Shown: in pieces, positions 6,222 through 6,827 of the stretch | Layout: each line of letters starts with the position of its first letter | Position numbering within the stretch: position 1 is the stretch's first letter | Assembly (NCBI GenBank): GCA_964598995.1 | Contig: CAZRDR010000040.1 | Coordinates: 1-6,827 of the forward strand | Direction: 5' to 3' | Source: JACROF01 sp964598995 | Lineage (GTDB): Bacteria > Patescibacteriota > Microgenomatia > Levybacterales > UBA12049 | DNA length: 6,827 nucleotides | Made by a program: the position numbers and the translations under genes | The notes under the pieces: generated by a model | Databases searched by the model: none | What the model was told of the DNA's origin: nothing | The model's input: the letters and a program-made list of their open reading frames with translations, nothing else

Positions 6222-6656
6222 TCACTTATTGCTTCGTTCGTCTAAAGTTTGAGAGATCTGTTTAGATGTTGGTTTATTTTTCATTACCTCCAAGCTTTCG
6301 AGAACAAGTTTCTTTACTAATGAAATAGGTAGCTTTTTTTCCTGCGGAAAACTTACTGCTCCAGTTGCTTTAGGATACTCTTCTAGTTCTTTCTTATTGT
6401 TTTTGATGACCTCTGGATAAACATGGAGTCTTATGAAGGGCGCTTTATAACTAAACCATGCAAACATACCGTTATATGCGTAGTTTCCCTCGTAATGATA
6501 CCCAGGAAATTGAAAATAACTGAGTGTTTCTGTTGCGTCCGGAACAACTTCCGAGATCGCCGCACGAATTTTTTTTAGACTATCTTGAACATCTTCAGGA
6601 CATTTGCTTATATATTCGTCTATCCCACCCGCAACAATTGCACGTTTAGTCGCCAT
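6222..6656 (-). CDS. DUF1801 / YdhG-like small protein
   Basis: A 144-residue cytoplasmic protein resembling the DUF1801 (YdhG-like) family. Matching blocks are G11-IDEYI near the start, the helix CPEDVQDSLKKIRAAISEVVPD (19-40), SYFQFPGYHYEG (46-57), a central aromatic strand region (AWFSYKAPFIRLHVYP, 66-81) and the C-terminal SFPQEKKLPISLVKKLV (102-118). Some relatives, such as B. subtilis YdhG/Fra, have been proposed as iron chaperones, but the family as a whole has no settled function and I would not transfer it. The start is fixed by TATAAT ending 6 nt before ATG 6656. It converges on the APH-like gene with a 36-nt gap (6186-6221). The last about 20 residues are polar and probably disordered. 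Confidence 0.85.
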   Translation of the reverse strand: MATKRAIVAGGIDEYISKCPEDVQDSLKKIRAAISEVVPDATETLSYFQFPGYHYEGNYAYNGMFAWFSYKAPFIRLHVYPEVIKNNKKELEEYPKATGAVSFPQEKKLPISLVKKLVLESLEVMKNKPTSKQISQTLDERSNK

Positions 6657-6662
6657 AAAGAA

Positions 6663-6691
6663 ATTATACTAAATATGGTAGCGAGTATTAA
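6663..6691 (-). promoter_or_regulatory. Promoter of the DUF1801-like gene, leaderless layout
   Basis: On the minus strand, TTAATA (6691-6686), a 17-nt spacer and a perfect TATAAT (6668-6663) are followed by TTCTTT and ATG at 6656. The predicted start site coincides with the start codon. There is no space for a ribosome binding site. Confidence 0.65.
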
Positions 6692-6747
6692 GAGGCTAAG
6701 GTGCTGCCAGGCTTGCACCCTCTGGGTACTACTTCTGAGGAAGGGCG

Positions 6748-6768
6748 GATTCGCAGTTCCTGCGAACC
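6748..6768. other. Stable hairpin in the 3' intergenic region
   Basis: TTCGCAG (6750-6756) and CTGCGAA (6760-6766) form a perfect 7-bp stem around a 3-nt loop. On the minus strand the stem extends by a G-U and a G-C pair to 9 bp with loop GAA; on the plus strand the eighth pair would be an A-C mismatch. If this is part of an RNA, the minus strand is therefore the better candidate. A second weaker stem, GGTGC (6700-6704) with GCACC (6715-6719), lies nearby. No RNA family is recognised. Confidence 0.4.
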
Positions 6769-6784
6769 AACCTAGTGACTACAA

Positions 6785-6811
6785 AAAAAGTGATTATAAC
6801 GATCACTTTTT
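6785..6811. terminator. Probable bidirectional intrinsic terminator
   Basis: AAAAAGTGAT (6785-6794) and ATCACTTTTT (6802-6811) form a 10-bp perfect stem with a 7-nt loop. The downstream T-run is seven on the minus strand (6789-6783) but only five, all inside the stem, then GTT on the plus strand. It is therefore better suited to end a minus-strand transcript arriving from the right of the window, though it could work both ways. The GC part of the stem is short. Confidence 0.6.
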
Positions 6812-6827
6812 GTTGCAGCTGCCAGGC

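Larger units (their letters stand above)
6703..6827 (+). repeat. 10-bp direct repeat flanking the terminator region
   Basis: GCTGCCAGGC occurs at 6703-6712 and again at 6818-6827, where the window ends, so the second copy may continue. The copies are 115 bp apart and enclose the hairpin at 6748-6768 and the terminator. A 10-bp match is unlikely within so short a non-coding stretch, but its meaning is unknown. It resembles the terminal-helix sequence of 5S rRNA, yet no 5S gene fits around either copy. Confidence 0.45.

Noticed and set aside
6638..6670. Plus-strand promoter (TTGCAC, TATACT) into the 3' intergenic region
   Set aside because: The spacer would be 21 nt, too long. TATACT on this strand is mostly the reverse reading of the DUF1801-like TATAAT region.
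6700..6782. tRNA gene on the minus strand
   Set aside because: Fragments resemble a D-arm (TAGGTTGG) and T-arm (GTGCAAGCC), but the 5' acceptor strand is a T-run, not complementary to CAGCACC, and no 7-nt anticodon loop with U33 is present.
6660..6827. 5S rRNA gene or remnant, because CTGCCAGGC matches the usual 5S 3' end
   Set aside because: A plus-strand 5S ending at 6712 would lie over the real DUF1801-like N-terminus and promoter. One ending at 6827 would contain the terminator and lacks the internal CCGAAC block. Only the terminal decamer fits.

Overview
The window looks like a chromosomal segment of a small-genome bacterium, most likely from the Candidate Phyla Radiation (Patescibacteria). 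This placement is inference. It rests on tightly packed genes, an AspRS without its usual insert domain, a membrane-anchored protein with no recognisable family, near-absence of Shine-Dalgarno sites, and promoters whose -10 box lies 6-7 nt before the start codon. TGA is a stop for three genes (gltX, the PAP2-like gene and the DUF1801-like gene), so the code is the standard one and not the UGA-Gly code of Gracilibacteria/Absconditabacteria. No phage, IS, CRISPR or other mobile module is visible. The gene content is mostly housekeeping.

Layout. Positions 1-707 hold the 3' part of aspS (+). Positions 750-1748 hold a D,D-carboxypeptidase of the PBP5/S11 family (+). It overlaps by 4 nt, tail to tail, with a minus-strand gene (2782-1745) for a single-pass membrane protein of unknown function. 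A compact divergent promoter region (about 2783-2851) separates that gene from gltX (+, 2852-4240). gltX is followed with almost no gaps by a PAP2-like membrane protein (4245-4847), an undecaprenol/diacylglycerol kinase (4844-5221) and an APH-fold phosphotransferase (5232-6185). A convergent minus-strand DUF1801/YdhG-like gene (6656-6222) follows. The last 171 bases carry its promoter, potential RNA hairpins, a strong hairpin with T-tracts on both strands, and a 10-bp direct repeat cut by the window edge.

How the genes work together. aspS and gltX serve translation. The carboxypeptidase, PAP2-like protein and lipid kinase all fit peptidoglycan and lipid-carrier metabolism: the kinase would make undecaprenyl phosphate from undecaprenol, a PAP2 enzyme would dephosphorylate polyprenyl or lipid phosphates, and the carboxypeptidase trims stem peptides. 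The APH-like and DUF1801-like proteins have unknown substrates.

The most interesting signal is expression architecture rather than a new enzyme. Three genes appear leaderless. Every other complete gene starts within 2-10 nt of, or overlapping, an upstream stop codon, if one counts a possible 9-codon leaderless ORF ahead of gltX. Two divergent promoters are superimposed so that each -10 overlaps the other's -35.
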